Assembly: GCF_030817015.1 (NCBI RefSeq)
Contig: NZ_JAUSYS010000001.1
Coordinates: forward strand, 3,410,001-3,474,000
DNA from: Arthrobacter sp. V1I7
GTDB lineage: Bacteria > Actinomycetota > Actinomycetes > Actinomycetales > Micrococcaceae
DNA length: 64,000 nt
Direction: 5' to 3'
A model generated the notes under the pieces. It was given only the letters and a program-made list of their open reading frames with translations, searched no databases and had not been told where the DNA came from. Both the position numbers and the translations under genes were made by a program. This document shows positions 32,938 to 42,054 of the stretch, one piece after another. The number at the start of each line of letters is the position of its first letter. Position 1 is the first letter of the stretch.

Positions 32938-33815
32938 GCGTCCGCCTTTCGTTTGAGCATGAAGAGGATGAGCCCTACGGCGACCAGACACTCGACGACG
33001 ATGAATACGGCGATGGTACTGGCATATCCGAAGTCGGTGCTCGAGAAGGCCGTCTTGTACATATAGGTGGTCAGCAGCTCGGAGGACTGTCCGGGACCGC
33101 CATTCGTCATGAGGTAGGGGATGTCGAATCCGCGCAAGCCGTAGGTTGTTGCCATGATCGTGGTGGTGATCCAGACAGGCATGATGTGCGGGAAGCGGAT
33201 CTTGGTGAACAGTTGCCACCGCGACGCGCCGTCGAGGCGGGCTGCCTCTTCAAGTTCCTGCGGAACGGACAGCAAAGCGGCGTAGATGATGAGCATGTAC
33301 AGGCCGGTGAACCGCCACCCTTCGGGAGCCGATACTGCGGCGAGGACGGTGTTGATGTCCGAGAGCCAGGGGCGTTCAAGGGCGCCGAGGCCGATCCAGT
33401 GCAGCAGCTGGTTGAGCAGTCCGACCGGGTCGATGGAGTAGATGCGAACGAAGAGGAACGCGATCGCCACGGTGGAGATCACCGCCGGCAGCAGGTACAG
33501 GGTTTTGATGAGCTCGCGGCCGCGTCGCATCGAGGTGAGGAGGCTGGCGACGAGCAGGGCGCCGCCGAGCTGCAGCACCAGGCAGATGGCGAGATACCCG
33601 AGGGCGTTGAAGAAGGAGCGCCAGAAGATGTCGTCCGCGGTGAGCATCCGCACGTAGTTGGCGAGCCCTACGAACTCCATGTCGCTGATGCCGTTCCAGG
33701 AGAAGAAGCTGAGGAACAGCGACTGCACGATGGGGAACAGCACGGCGACGCCGTAAAGCAGCAAGGGTGGGAGCAGGAACACCAGGACAGAAAGTCGTGA
33801 CCTGTTGGGGAGCAT
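32934..33815 (-). CDS. Sugar ABC transporter permease (MalF type)
   Basis: A 293-residue permease with six hydrophobic segments, partner of the MalG-type protein. The N-terminus is short (SRLSVLVFLLPPLLLYGVAV) and the EAA loop reads VPQELEEAARLDGASRWQLFTKIRFP. The C-terminus ends with YASTIAVFIVVECLVAVGLI. It lies 43 bases downstream of the binding-protein gene, behind a hairpin, and overlaps the next permease by four bases. Confidence 0.9.
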   Translation of the reverse strand: MLPNRSRLSVLVFLLPPLLLYGVAVLFPIVQSLFLSFFSWNGISDMEFVGLANYVRMLTADDIFWRSFFNALGYLAICLVLQLGGALLVASLLTSMRRGRELIKTLYLLPAVISTVAIAFLFVRIYSIDPVGLLNQLLHWIGLGALERPWLSDINTVLAAVSAPEGWRFTGLYMLIIYAALLSVPQELEEAARLDGASRWQLFTKIRFPHIMPVWITTTIMATTYGLRGFDIPYLMTNGGPGQSSELLTTYMYKTAFSSTDFGYASTIAVFIVVECLVAVGLILFMLKRKADA

Positions 33816-33829
33816 GGCTAGGCCTTTCG

Positions 33830-33851
33830 GGTGGGGGCCGCAGCCCCCACC
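33830..33851 (-). terminator. Hairpin between binding-protein and permease genes
   Basis: A nine-base stem (GGTGGGGGC and its complement) with a four-base loop lies between the binding-protein stop (33859) and the permease start (33815). It has no T tract, so it probably stabilises the upstream mRNA or attenuates, giving more binding protein than permease. Confidence 0.45.
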
Positions 33852-33858
33852 GCTGTGA

Positions 33859-35196
33859 TTACTTGAAGAACTTCGGGGCGTTCTGCGCGACGGTGCTGTC
33901 CATAGTGCTGGTGAACTGTTCCGGTGTGATGTTGCCCTGGACGAGGAGCACGAGTTCCTGCTGCAGCCGGCCGTTGGTTGTCGGGTCCAGCTGGGTGTCC
34001 CACGGCATGGCCTGTTTGTCCCCGAGGTCGTTGGCCTTCTCCAGGGCCTTTTTGTACAAGGGTGTGGCGTTGGCCGGTACGGCGGTCTCTACGTTTGTAG
34101 TCGGCGAGAGTGCACCGGTGGCCGCGTATTCGGACGGGTACTTCTTCAGGGCGAACTTCAGGAAGTCGCTGACGAGCGGGTCGTAGGTCTTGGAGTTGAC
34201 GGCCATGCCGATCCCGGACGGGGAGACGAACTCGTTGGCAGCGGTGACTGATCCTGCAGTCGTCGGCAGGGTGAAGAAGTCGATGTCATCGCGCACATCA
34301 GGGTTCAGTTTGTCCGTGGCCAGACTGGGCAGCTCCCAGGTGCCGATGTTGTACATCGCCGCCTTGCCGGAGGTGAACTGGTTCTGTGCGTCGGAGTAGC
34401 CCTGCGATGAGAAGCCATCCTGGAAGCACTTCGCCCTGCCGAGCGACGCCAGCCATTCGACGGTTTTCTGGCCTGCAGGGTCAGAGAACTTCGCTTCGCC
34501 CTTCTTGAGCTTCTGGATGAAATCCGGCCCGGCTTCACGGAACGGCTGGTAGGCGACGTACCGCTCGAGGGGCCATTGGTCCTGGCCGTCGATGGCGATG
34601 GGGGTGATGCCGGCATCGCGCAGGGCGGTGCACATGGCGGGGAGGTCATCGAGGGACTTCGGGACGGACACCCCGGCTTGCTGCAGCAGTGCCTTGTTGT
34701 ACCAGATGAATTCCAGCTCGAACTGGAACGGAATCATGTACAGGGAGCCATCGTCGAAGCGCTGGTAGTCCAACGCACCGGGCCGGTAGTCATCGTAGAC
34801 GTCCAGGGACTTCAAGAGCTTGTCGGCGTCTACCATTTTGCCTTGTTTTGCCAGCTGCTGGGCGAAGGGTGTGGCGTCGGTGTCGAAAAGCTCAGGGAGC
34901 TTGTTTGCCGCAGCCAGTGTCTCCAGCTTTTGAATGTAGGAGGGGCGGTCCGGGGTGGTAATGAAGTTCAGCGCGAAGCCCGGGTGGTCCTTCGCATAAT
35001 CGTCAGCGAGCTTCTTCATGATGTTGATGACTGCCCCATCAGCGGGCCGGGAAAGCAGCCACGAAATTTCACGGGGTTTGATTTCCCCGGTCGGGCTGAC
35101 GTTGGCCGGGTCGCTGGAGCCTCCTCCGCCGCCGCAGGCTGTCAAAGCCAGGGCAGCGACGGCTGCGACGGCGGCAGCACGGAATAGTTTTTTCAT
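33859..35196 (-). CDS. Sugar ABC transporter substrate-binding lipoprotein
   Basis: A 445-residue extracellular solute-binding protein (family 1) anchored by lipid. The signal peptide and lipobox are clear (KKLFRAAAVAAVAALALTAC, Cys21 followed by a glycine run). The mature part has typical blocks: GQDQWPLERYVAYQPF, FTSGKAAMYNIGTWELPSL and EFVSPSGIGMAVNSKT. It probably captures the fructose disaccharide made by the divergent levan fructotransferase, but the ligand is inferred from context only. ATG 35196 lies just before the signal peptide; GGGAG is upstream. Confidence 0.9.
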   Translation of the reverse strand: MKKLFRAAAVAAVAALALTACGGGGGSSDPANVSPTGEIKPREISWLLSRPADGAVINIMKKLADDYAKDHPGFALNFITTPDRPSYIQKLETLAAANKLPELFDTDATPFAQQLAKQGKMVDADKLLKSLDVYDDYRPGALDYQRFDDGSLYMIPFQFELEFIWYNKALLQQAGVSVPKSLDDLPAMCTALRDAGITPIAIDGQDQWPLERYVAYQPFREAGPDFIQKLKKGEAKFSDPAGQKTVEWLASLGRAKCFQDGFSSQGYSDAQNQFTSGKAAMYNIGTWELPSLATDKLNPDVRDDIDFFTLPTTAGSVTAANEFVSPSGIGMAVNSKTYDPLVSDFLKFALKKYPSEYAATGALSPTTNVETAVPANATPLYKKALEKANDLGDKQAMPWDTQLDPTTNGRLQQELVLLVQGNITPEQFTSTMDSTVAQNAPKFFK

Positions 35197-35241
35197 TGCG
35201 GCAATCTCCCTTGATTGGAACACAGGTTGGGGTGGGGGTAT

Positions 35242-36678
35242 TCAGTTGTCGGTGTGCTTGCGTATCTCAAGTTGGGTGACGGTGACGGATCCTTCGCCGG
35301 TGAACAGGCCGATCCGTCCCGCCGGCAGGTCGTAGACCCGGGTGCTGAGAGCTACCTGCCGGTCGACGACGGCGACGCACAGGTCGCCGTCGACGATCAC
35401 CTCCAGGGTGTGCTCGCCCGGAGCAAGGTCGCAGGGCCGCTCCAGCTCGATGTCGAACGGAACGTCCCCGGACACCTGCCATTGGGCGTCTCCTGTGATG
35501 GCCCGTGGCCAGCGGTCGAAGACAAGCCGGCCACGTTTCGGTTCCAAGCGCAGAATGTAGGATTTGTCTCCGTCCTGGCTGGAGCGCAGCAACAGCCCGC
35601 ATTCGGTGGCGTTGGGGGCGATGTCCAGCACTGCCTTGGCATAGAACCGGCTGGGCAGTTCTTCGTCGGATATGACAGCGGTGTACCCGTCCGGCACGTC
35701 CAGCCGTGTGGGCAGGTCGTTGGTCAGGGATACCGGGATGTCTTCCCAGAAGCTGTCCACGAGTTCATCGGCGAAAGAAAATCCCAGGGTTCCGTCCGGG
35801 TTTTGGCGGGCTTCCAGAACGGCCATCGTGCCGGCCCACTGCCAAGGTCCCTGATCGGTATCGCCTTCCTTGCTGGCGATCCACCCGAAGAAGAAGCGGC
35901 GCCCCTCGCGCTCTGCTGTCTTGGATGCGTAAAACGCGCGGCCGTCGATGCTGTCCAGGTTCGGCACGGTCCAGGGCCCGTCGGGGCTCTTGGCCATGCG
36001 GTACCGGGTAGTGAACGATTCCGAGAACTCGGAGTACACCATGTACCACCAGTCGCCCCAAGCGAAGACGTCCGGGCATTCATGCGTAATGTAGCGGCGC
36101 GGATCCCAGAAGGGTTCAGTGTGCTGCCAGGTCATCAGGTCACTGGACACGCACTGGGCGATAACACCCCGACGCCGTTCCGGCCCGTCGGAATGCCGTG
36201 CCGCCAACAGCATCCGCCACTGGTCCTTGCTTTCATCCCGGAACACGAATGGATCCCGCCAGTCCCCGGACTCATATCCGTCCGGAGCACCAAACGTGAG
36301 TTCCGGGTGCTTCACCCAGGTCTGCATGCCATCAGTGCTCGAGGCGTGCATGACCAGCTGCAGGGGCGTACCGTCAGGGCCGAGATTCCGGGGGTTCTGG
36401 CCTGTGTAGAACAGATGGTGAATGCCGGTATCGTCGACGACGATACTGCCCGTGTAGGCGTTGAAGTCCAGATCGGTTTCGCTGCCGTGACGCAAAGAAA
36501 CGCCGTGGTCCTCAAACTGCGTGAGGTCCTTGGTGGTGACGAGGTTCCATGAGGTACCGGGTTTGGGATCCGAGCGGTCTTCGTGAAGGTAGAAGAGCCA
36601 GAACTCTCCATCCTTTTCGAAGGGGATAAGGTCCCCAACCCATCCATCGTTGGGCTGGAAGAAGACTGAGCGTTTCAT
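35242..36678 (-). CDS. Glycoside hydrolase family 32, cytoplasmic
   Basis: A 478-residue GH32 enzyme that hydrolyses beta-fructosidic bonds. The five-bladed propeller motifs are visible: DGWVGDLIPF with the probable nucleophile Asp16, DWRDPFVFRDE with Asp142 (transition-state stabiliser), and THECPDVFAW with the acid/base Glu200. A C-terminal beta-sandwich follows (about 330-478). There is no signal peptide, so it acts in the cytoplasm on imported sugar, probably difructose anhydride or short fructans. First gene of the five-gene operon; promoter and two operator-like sites precede it. Exact substrate is not certain. Confidence 0.88.
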   Translation of the reverse strand: MKRSVFFQPNDGWVGDLIPFEKDGEFWLFYLHEDRSDPKPGTSWNLVTTKDLTQFEDHGVSLRHGSETDLDFNAYTGSIVVDDTGIHHLFYTGQNPRNLGPDGTPLQLVMHASSTDGMQTWVKHPELTFGAPDGYESGDWRDPFVFRDESKDQWRMLLAARHSDGPERRRGVIAQCVSSDLMTWQHTEPFWDPRRYITHECPDVFAWGDWWYMVYSEFSESFTTRYRMAKSPDGPWTVPNLDSIDGRAFYASKTAEREGRRFFFGWIASKEGDTDQGPWQWAGTMAVLEARQNPDGTLGFSFADELVDSFWEDIPVSLTNDLPTRLDVPDGYTAVISDEELPSRFYAKAVLDIAPNATECGLLLRSSQDGDKSYILRLEPKRGRLVFDRWPRAITGDAQWQVSGDVPFDIELERPCDLAPGEHTLEVIVDGDLCVAVVDRQVALSTRVYDLPAGRIGLFTGEGSVTVTQLEIRKHTDN

Positions 36679-36696
36679 CTGCGCTGATGTCCATTC

Positions 36697-36758
36697 TGCT
36701 AAAGCGTTTGATCACTGTAAGTTAGCGTGAATCGTCTCCTTGATCAAGCGTTTTAGCA
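36697..36758 (-). promoter_or_regulatory. Promoter and twin LacI-type operators of the GH32-ABC operon
   Basis: On the minus strand, TTGATC (36747-36742) and TAACTT (36724-36719) are spaced by 17 bases and form a sigma-70-like promoter, with start near 36712. TGATCAAGCGTTTTAGCA (36741-36758) overlaps the -35 box, and its relative TGCTAAAGCGTTTGATCA (36697-36714) overlaps the start point. The AAGCGTTT/AAACGCTT core is typical of LacI-family operators. Confidence 0.75.
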
Positions 36759-36840
36759 ATATTTTCTTTTTGCCTCCCGTCACCTCAGCTCAGGAAGACT
36801 CTAGGTGAACCGCGCCGTTCCGGGATAGTGACAAGCTGTT

Positions 36841-36858
36841 TGATTAAACGCTTGACCA
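36841..36858 (+). promoter_or_regulatory. LacI-type operator and promoter of levan fructotransferase
   Basis: TGATTAAACGCTTGACCA matches the two sites upstream of the GH32 operon (consensus TGATNAAACGCTTNANCA). TTGACC inside it (36852-36857) could be a -35 box, with TTATCG 17 bases downstream as -10. This places the levanase arm under the same repressor, with a leader of roughly 190-200 bases before the start codon. Confidence 0.65.
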
Positions 36859-37080
36859 TCGCCTGCGAATCCGATTATCGTCCTGCGTAACCGGTGAGCC
36901 CATGCATCTCGACGCTGAGCGGCATTTCATTGTCACGATCACCGGTGGATGTTTCTCCAGCCCGAAGAGCGCGCAGCGTTGCTGCCCGGGACCTCGCCAT
37001 GTCCCACCCCCGATGCGCCTCCGCTACCACCACGTTCAGCTGGCTAAGGCGCCCGCCGAATCTTGAGAGGAAACCAATTT

Positions 37081-38640
37081 ATGAGGCACGACATCTCACG
37101 ACGCACTGTCCTGCAAGGTGCAGGCGTTGGTGCTCTTACCCTTTTTGCCAGCAGCGCCGTACCCGTTGCAGCGCACGCCCAGTCATCCCTGCGGGCGGTC
37201 TATCATATGACTCCGCCCTCGGGCTGGCTGTGCGACCCGCAGCGACCCGTATCTACCAACGGCGCTTACCAGCTCTACTACCTGCACTCCGGGCAGAATA
37301 ATGGCCCGGGCGGATGGGACCACGCGACGACCAGTGATGGCGTGTCTTTCACCCACCACGGCGTGGTGATGCCCTTGCAGCCCGATTTCCCGGTGTGGTC
37401 GGGATCGGCCGTCGTCGACGCCGCCAACACCGCCGGCTTCGGCGCCGGGGCGGTGATCGCACTCGCGACGCAGCCGACCGACGGGATCCGCAAGTATCAG
37501 GAGCAGTACCTCTACTGGTCGACCGACGGCGGCTACACCTTCACCGCCCTCCCCGACCCGGTTATCGTCAACACCGACGGCCGCACGGCCACGACACCAG
37601 CGGAGATCGAAAACGCAGAGTGGTTCCGGGACCCCAAGATCCATTGGGACGAGGTACGCAGCGAATGGGTGTGCGTGATCGGACGGGCACGCTACGCGGC
37701 CTTTTACACCTCGCCGAACCTGCGGAATTGGCAGTGGAAATCCAACTTCGACTACCCGAACCCTGCGCTCGGCGGGATTGAGTGCCCCGATCTGTTCGAG
37801 ATGACCGCTGGCGACGGCACACGGCATTGGGTGCTCGGCGCGAGCATGGATGCCTACAGTATCGACCTACCGATGACCTATGCGTATTGGACGGGCGCCT
37901 GGAACGGCACGGCGTTTAGCGCCGGCAGCCTCACACCGCAGTGGCTCGACTGGGGCTGGGACTGGTACGCCGCTGTCACATGGCCGTCGGTCGAGGCACC
38001 GGAGACAAAACGCCTTGCAATCGCCTGGATGAACAACTGGAAGTACGCGGACCGCGACGTACCCACCGATGCATCCGACGGGTACAACGGGCAGAACTCG
38101 ATCGTGCGGGAACTGCGGCTCGAGCACCAATCGGGCGGCCGGTACAGCTTGCTCAGTACCCCCGTTGAGGCGCTTTCGGGCCACGTCACCGCGACCACCA
38201 CGCTCCCCGATCGCACGGTCAACGGCAGCTCCGTGCTGCCGTGGAGTGGGCGCGCCTACGAGCTCGAGCTCGACATCTCATGGGACGCGGCTACGAACGT
38301 TGGGATCTCGGTCGGCCGCTCCTCAGACGGATTGCGTCATACGAACGTTGGCAAGTACGGCGACGAGCTGTACGTCGACCGTGCGCCCTCAGACCAGAGC
38401 GGCTACCCGCTCGTGCCTTACTCGCGTGCTGCCGCGCCTATCGACGCCAACGCGCGATCGGTGCACCTGCGCATCTTCGTCGATACACAGAGCGTCGAAG
38501 TGTTCGTGAACGCCGGGCACACGGTGCTTTCGCAGCAAGTGCATTTCACCGACGGCGACACCGGTATCTCGTTTTACGCCGACGGCGGCCCGGCGGACTT
38601 CACCGGAATTAGAATCCGCGAGTTCGGCAGCCCCATCTAG
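37081..38640 (+). CDS. lftA: Secreted levan fructotransferase (GH32)
   Basis: A 519-residue GH32 enzyme closely resembling, from memory, the levan fructotransferase of Arthrobacter ureafaciens, which turns levan into difructose anhydride IV outside the cell. A Tat signal is present (SRRTVLQG, residues 7-14, then a hydrophobic stretch to about 34). Catalytic motifs are GWLCDPQRP (nucleophile Asp52), WFRDPKIHW (Asp184) and GGIECPDLFE (Glu234). The C-terminal beta-sandwich ends SVEVFVNAGHTVLSQQ. ATG 37081 has GAGAGG upstream; TTG 37063 is rejected. A plain levanase is the alternative. Confidence 0.88.
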   Translation: MRHDISRRTVLQGAGVGALTLFASSAVPVAAHAQSSLRAVYHMTPPSGWLCDPQRPVSTNGAYQLYYLHSGQNNGPGGWDHATTSDGVSFTHHGVVMPLQPDFPVWSGSAVVDAANTAGFGAGAVIALATQPTDGIRKYQEQYLYWSTDGGYTFTALPDPVIVNTDGRTATTPAEIENAEWFRDPKIHWDEVRSEWVCVIGRARYAAFYTSPNLRNWQWKSNFDYPNPALGGIECPDLFEMTAGDGTRHWVLGASMDAYSIDLPMTYAYWTGAWNGTAFSAGSLTPQWLDWGWDWYAAVTWPSVEAPETKRLAIAWMNNWKYADRDVPTDASDGYNGQNSIVRELRLEHQSGGRYSLLSTPVEALSGHVTATTTLPDRTVNGSSVLPWSGRAYELELDISWDAATNVGISVGRSSDGLRHTNVGKYGDELYVDRAPSDQSGYPLVPYSRAAAPIDANARSVHLRIFVDTQSVEVFVNAGHTVLSQQVHFTDGDTGISFYADGGPADFTGIRIREFGSPI

Positions 38641-38801
38641 CTGCGCCGGGTCACCGACAGCCAGATTCGAAGCGCCGTTCGCCTGGTCGAAGGCGGCGAG
38701 CCCGCTGCGCAGCAGCGCCATCCCTGAAGGCACCTTGTCCAACAACGCGTCACACCGTGGAGTAGGCTGGATTTTCCGAACACCACTAAGCGAGGAATAA
38801 C

Positions 38802-39590
38802 GTGCACGAGGACGCCGCCAGGTTCCTGTCCCAGCCGGTGGAGGCCCAGTCCGGCTCGCCGCTCCGGGTTGCCGTGTACTCCCGGATCGCCGAGGCCATC
38901 CGCAACAACCTGCTGACGCCCGGTTCGATGCTCCCCACGGAAACGGAGCTCGGCGCGGACATGAAGGTCAGCCGCACCGTGGTCCGCGAGGCGCTGATGC
39001 TGCTCGAGGAGGACGGTCTCATCCGGGCCCGCCGCGGCGTCGGCCGGTTTGTCGCCGACACCCTCCCCCGCATCGGAATCGAGCGGATCCGCCCCTTCGA
39101 GGAAGTCCTCGGCGGCCCCGGGCAACACCTCGAGATCAAACGAATCCAACGGGAGCGGCAGCCCGCCTCGGAGTTCGTCGCCCCCGGCGTGGGCGTGGAG
39201 CCCGGCACCGATTGCTGGCTCTGGGAGTCCGTCCTGATCCGCGACGGCGAAGCCATCGCCCACCTCCAGGAAAACATCTCGGCCCTGCCCGTGAGCCTGG
39301 GCGGCAGTTCCGCTGCCGCCGCGCCGTTGGAAATCGACGACGACGGCGGCAGCACCCTGCTTGCCAGCCTGAACAAACGCTTCGGCCGGGTCCTCGGACC
39401 CGGCGAGTGCCAGATCAGCCTGAGCCAGGTGGGGCCCAGCCGGGCCAAGCTGCTGGACCTGAGGGCCCCGGATCCGGTCCTCGTGCTGACGCAGTACGTC
39501 AGGCACGCGAACCGGCCCTTCTACCTGGCCAAGTGCCTGATCGCAGCACGCGCCGGGCACCTGTCCGTGATGCAGTCCCTCCAGTCCTGA
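38802..39590 (+). CDS. GntR-family regulator with UTRA domain
   Basis: A 262-residue GntR/HutC-type repressor. The winged helix-turn-helix spans about residues 20-90 (VYSRIAEAIRNNLLTPGSML, TETELGADMKVSRTVVREAL, LLEEDGLIRARRGVGRFV). The C-terminal UTRA ligand domain has IRPFEEVLGGPGQ and LVLTQYVRHANRPFYLAKCL. The GTG at 38802 is preceded by GCGAGGAA. It sits beside the nucleoside hydrolase/MFS/ribokinase block and may control it through the direct repeats at 43528-43567. It probably senses a sugar phosphate or nucleoside. Confidence 0.85.
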   Translation: MHEDAARFLSQPVEAQSGSPLRVAVYSRIAEAIRNNLLTPGSMLPTETELGADMKVSRTVVREALMLLEEDGLIRARRGVGRFVADTLPRIGIERIRPFEEVLGGPGQHLEIKRIQRERQPASEFVAPGVGVEPGTDCWLWESVLIRDGEAIAHLQENISALPVSLGGSSAAAAPLEIDDDGGSTLLASLNKRFGRVLGPGECQISLSQVGPSRAKLLDLRAPDPVLVLTQYVRHANRPFYLAKCLIAARAGHLSVMQSLQS

Positions 39591-39617
39591 CCGGAGGGAC
39601 TGCAACCGCGTTTACAC

Positions 39618-40925
39618 TTAGGGCTCTACACAGCCGACTGCTTTGCATGCGTTCACGCGGCCGTGGGCCCAGTAGGTGCCCGTGCCAGGCATAATCCTGT
39701 CGGCAGTCGATTCGATCTTTTTGCGGACTGATGTGTTGTCGGTGTCGGTGTCAGCAGGCGTGCTCCAGACAAGCGCGGCAGTGGCAGCGACGATAGGTGA
39801 AGCCATTGAGGTGCCGCTGGCGATGTCATAACCCTGAGAGCGGCCGTTCTGCGTACCCAGGACGAAGGGGTGGTTCGGGAAGGTCGAATAGACATTGACA
39901 CCGGGCGCTGCAACATCCACCCACTTGCCGTAGGTTGAGAAGGATGCCTTGGCGTCGGTGTTGTCGGTTGCGGCGACGGCAATAACGTTAGGGTATGCGC
40001 CTGGGTAGATCTTGGCCTGAGTACCGGCGTTGCCTGCTGCGGCAACTACCACCGCACCTGCATTCCATGCGTTATTGACTGCAGTTTCGAGGGTGCGTGA
40101 AGAGACACGCTGTCCTAGGCTCATGTTGAGCACCTTCGCACCATGGCTCACCGCCCAATCGATGCCGTTGGCAATGGCCGAGCTGGAGCCGGACCCGTTG
40201 TCGTTGAGCACTTTGACATCCAGGATGCTGCAGTCCGGGCACACACCGGCGACGCCGATCGAGTTGTCGGCGATGGCGGCGACGATGCCAGCGACGTGCG
40301 TGCCGTGGCCGTACCTATCGTAATCATCAGGTACAACGATTTTCTTATCACTGAAGTTGGCCCGTTCATCAACCTGCGGCGAGATGTCGTCGTTGTCGGC
40401 GGCCACACCTGAGTCGATGATGGCAACTTTAATGCCATTACCAATGCCATTACCGGTGGTGACGGTCCACGCTTCGACGGCGTCCACATCAGCATCAGCG
40501 TCCTCGGCGCGCCCGGTTACAGTTAGCGTGCCGGCAGTGTTAGTAAATGATTGGCCATTGTTTTGCAGAGCGTACTGGCTAGGGAAATACTCGTCAGCCG
40601 TAGCGGCAGTAACCAGCTCGTCCGGCTCGGCGTACTCAACTCCCGGGTTCCTGCTTAAGGCTTCGATGAGTTGAAGTTCTTTACCGGCCGGCACTTTGAT
40701 GAGGTGCGCGCCAGTGCTGCCGATGCCGGGTCCATCGCTGAGGCCATGCTGCCGAAGCACACCGGCTGCCGCGCCATTATCGCGGAATTTAACCATGATT
40801 TGACCGCTGATGTGTGGTGACTGGGTCGCTGGATTGCTCGGGGCCGCGTTGCCTGGAAGCGCGAAGGTGATGGCGCCAAACGCCATCATGAGCGCTGCGA
40901 AACTAGCTATAACAATTTTTTTCAT
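39618..40925 (-). CDS. Secreted subtilisin-like serine protease (S8)
   Basis: A 435-residue S8 protease. A signal peptide (KKIVIASFAALMMAFGAITF, cleavage near residue 28) is followed by an I9-type propeptide (about 35-105) and the catalytic domain. The triad is complete: Asp171 (VAIIDSGV), His207 (YGHGTHVAG) and Ser373 (GTSMASP), with the oxyanion Asn299 (AAAGNAG). Four cysteines suggest disulfides. Coding sequence is less GC-rich than both neighbours, and it lies between a GntR gene and the nucleoside hydrolase it would be expected to regulate, so it looks like a later insertion. It acts outside the cell. Confidence 0.9.
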   Translation of the reverse strand: MKKIVIASFAALMMAFGAITFALPGNAAPSNPATQSPHISGQIMVKFRDNGAAAGVLRQHGLSDGPGIGSTGAHLIKVPAGKELQLIEALSRNPGVEYAEPDELVTAATADEYFPSQYALQNNGQSFTNTAGTLTVTGRAEDADADVDAVEAWTVTTGNGIGNGIKVAIIDSGVAADNDDISPQVDERANFSDKKIVVPDDYDRYGHGTHVAGIVAAIADNSIGVAGVCPDCSILDVKVLNDNGSGSSSAIANGIDWAVSHGAKVLNMSLGQRVSSRTLETAVNNAWNAGAVVVAAAGNAGTQAKIYPGAYPNVIAVAATDNTDAKASFSTYGKWVDVAAPGVNVYSTFPNHPFVLGTQNGRSQGYDIASGTSMASPIVAATAALVWSTPADTDTDNTSVRKKIESTADRIMPGTGTYWAHGRVNACKAVGCVEP

Positions 40926-40957
40926 GTGGTTATCTTGCACTATCTGGATAGTGGCAG

Positions 40958-41989
40958 TCAGCAAAGACCCGCAGCAGCGTCGGTATCTGCCCACGCCGGG
41001 GAACCCTTCCGCGGACTGGAAGACGGCCGGCCCCAAAGCAGCGTCTCTACCAAGTGCGGTGCAAAGTCGCCGTCGAGCTCCAGCACCACCCGGCAGCGGG
41101 CGCCGGGCTGATCCGGGTAATCCAGGTACCGTCCGCGGAGGTCGCAGATGGTCTGGCCACGGCCGGGACCGTCGGTGGTGTCGACGTCGACCGTCACCAC
41201 CGGGGCTACCGCCGCGCTGACGCCGCCCACCGCGAGGGCCGCGGCGAGGGGGTCGTGCATCGCCGAGCAGGCCCGGCCGAACTGGCTCTCGTAGAAGCGG
41301 AAGTAATAGCCGAGCATGTCGCCCAGGGCCTGCGGCACCGGATGGCCCGCGGCGAGCAGTTCCTGCCGGTGGCTTTCCTCGAGCACGCTGGACATGGTGA
41401 CGTCCAGCGGCACCAGGGTCACATCCCAGTCGGCGGCGAGCACGTCCGCCGCGGCTTCGGGGTCGTTGGCGATGTTGGCTTCGGCCACGGGGGTGATGTT
41501 CCCGGGGGCAAACGCGGCGCCGCCCATGATGGTGATGCCCTGCACCAGCCGGGGCAGCTCGGGGTCCAAACGCAGCGCCTCGGCGATGTTGGTGAGCGGT
41601 CCGATGGCCAGGACCCGCAGCTGGCCGGGATGTTCGTGGGCGAGCCGGACCAGCATCTCGGCGGCGGTTCCGGGCACCAGCTCGGCGTCGGCGGTCTCCA
41701 GGTCCACCCCGCCGATCCCGTTGGATCCGTGGACATGCGGGGCGCCGCCGCGGAAGGTGCCCGCCTGCGGGTGGTGGGCGCCGAGCGCGACGGGGATGTG
41801 GGCCTGCCCGGCGAGCCGGAGCAGGTCCAGGGTGTTCCGGGCGCCGACGGCGGCACTGACGTTGCCGCTGACCGTGCCGATCCCCCGCACGTCCGCCTGC
41901 GGCGAGGCGAGCAGGTAGGCCAGGGCGAGGGCGTCGTCGATCCCGGTGTCGCAGTCGAGGTAGAACGGGTGGCTGGTGGGCATGGTCAT
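40958..41989 (-). CDS. Nucleoside hydrolase
   Basis: A 343-residue inosine-uridine-preferring nucleoside hydrolase, splitting nucleosides to base and ribose. The metal-binding cluster is at the N-terminus: YLDCDTGIDDALAL (Asp12, Asp14, Asp18, Asp19). Other blocks are RVLAIGPLTNIAEAL, ITIMGGAAFAPGNITPVAEA, NIANDPEAAADVL and SAMHDPLAAAL, which holds the conserved His-Asp. The C-terminal ~20 residues (SSSPRKGSPAWADTDAAAG) look unusual and may result from a lost stop. It lies 68 bases downstream of the MFS gene stop on the same strand. Confidence 0.88.
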   Translation of the reverse strand: MTMPTSHPFYLDCDTGIDDALALAYLLASPQADVRGIGTVSGNVSAAVGARNTLDLLRLAGQAHIPVALGAHHPQAGTFRGGAPHVHGSNGIGGVDLETADAELVPGTAAEMLVRLAHEHPGQLRVLAIGPLTNIAEALRLDPELPRLVQGITIMGGAAFAPGNITPVAEANIANDPEAAADVLAADWDVTLVPLDVTMSSVLEESHRQELLAAGHPVPQALGDMLGYYFRFYESQFGRACSAMHDPLAAALAVGGVSAAVAPVVTVDVDTTDGPGRGQTICDLRGRYLDYPDQPGARCRVVLELDGDFAPHLVETLLWGRPSSSPRKGSPAWADTDAAAGLC

Positions 41990-42054
41990 TGCTGGGTTTC
42001 TCGTTTCGTTGGTGCTGGACGTTGGTGCTGGACGTGGTGCACGTCGGTGTCGGA

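Noticed and set aside
38641..38748. Minus-strand peptide after lftA that looks like the start of a gene (LDKVPSGMALLRSGLAAFDQ)
   Set aside because: It is only ~35 residues before running antisense into lftA, with no ribosome-binding site; possibly a stump, but not supportable.
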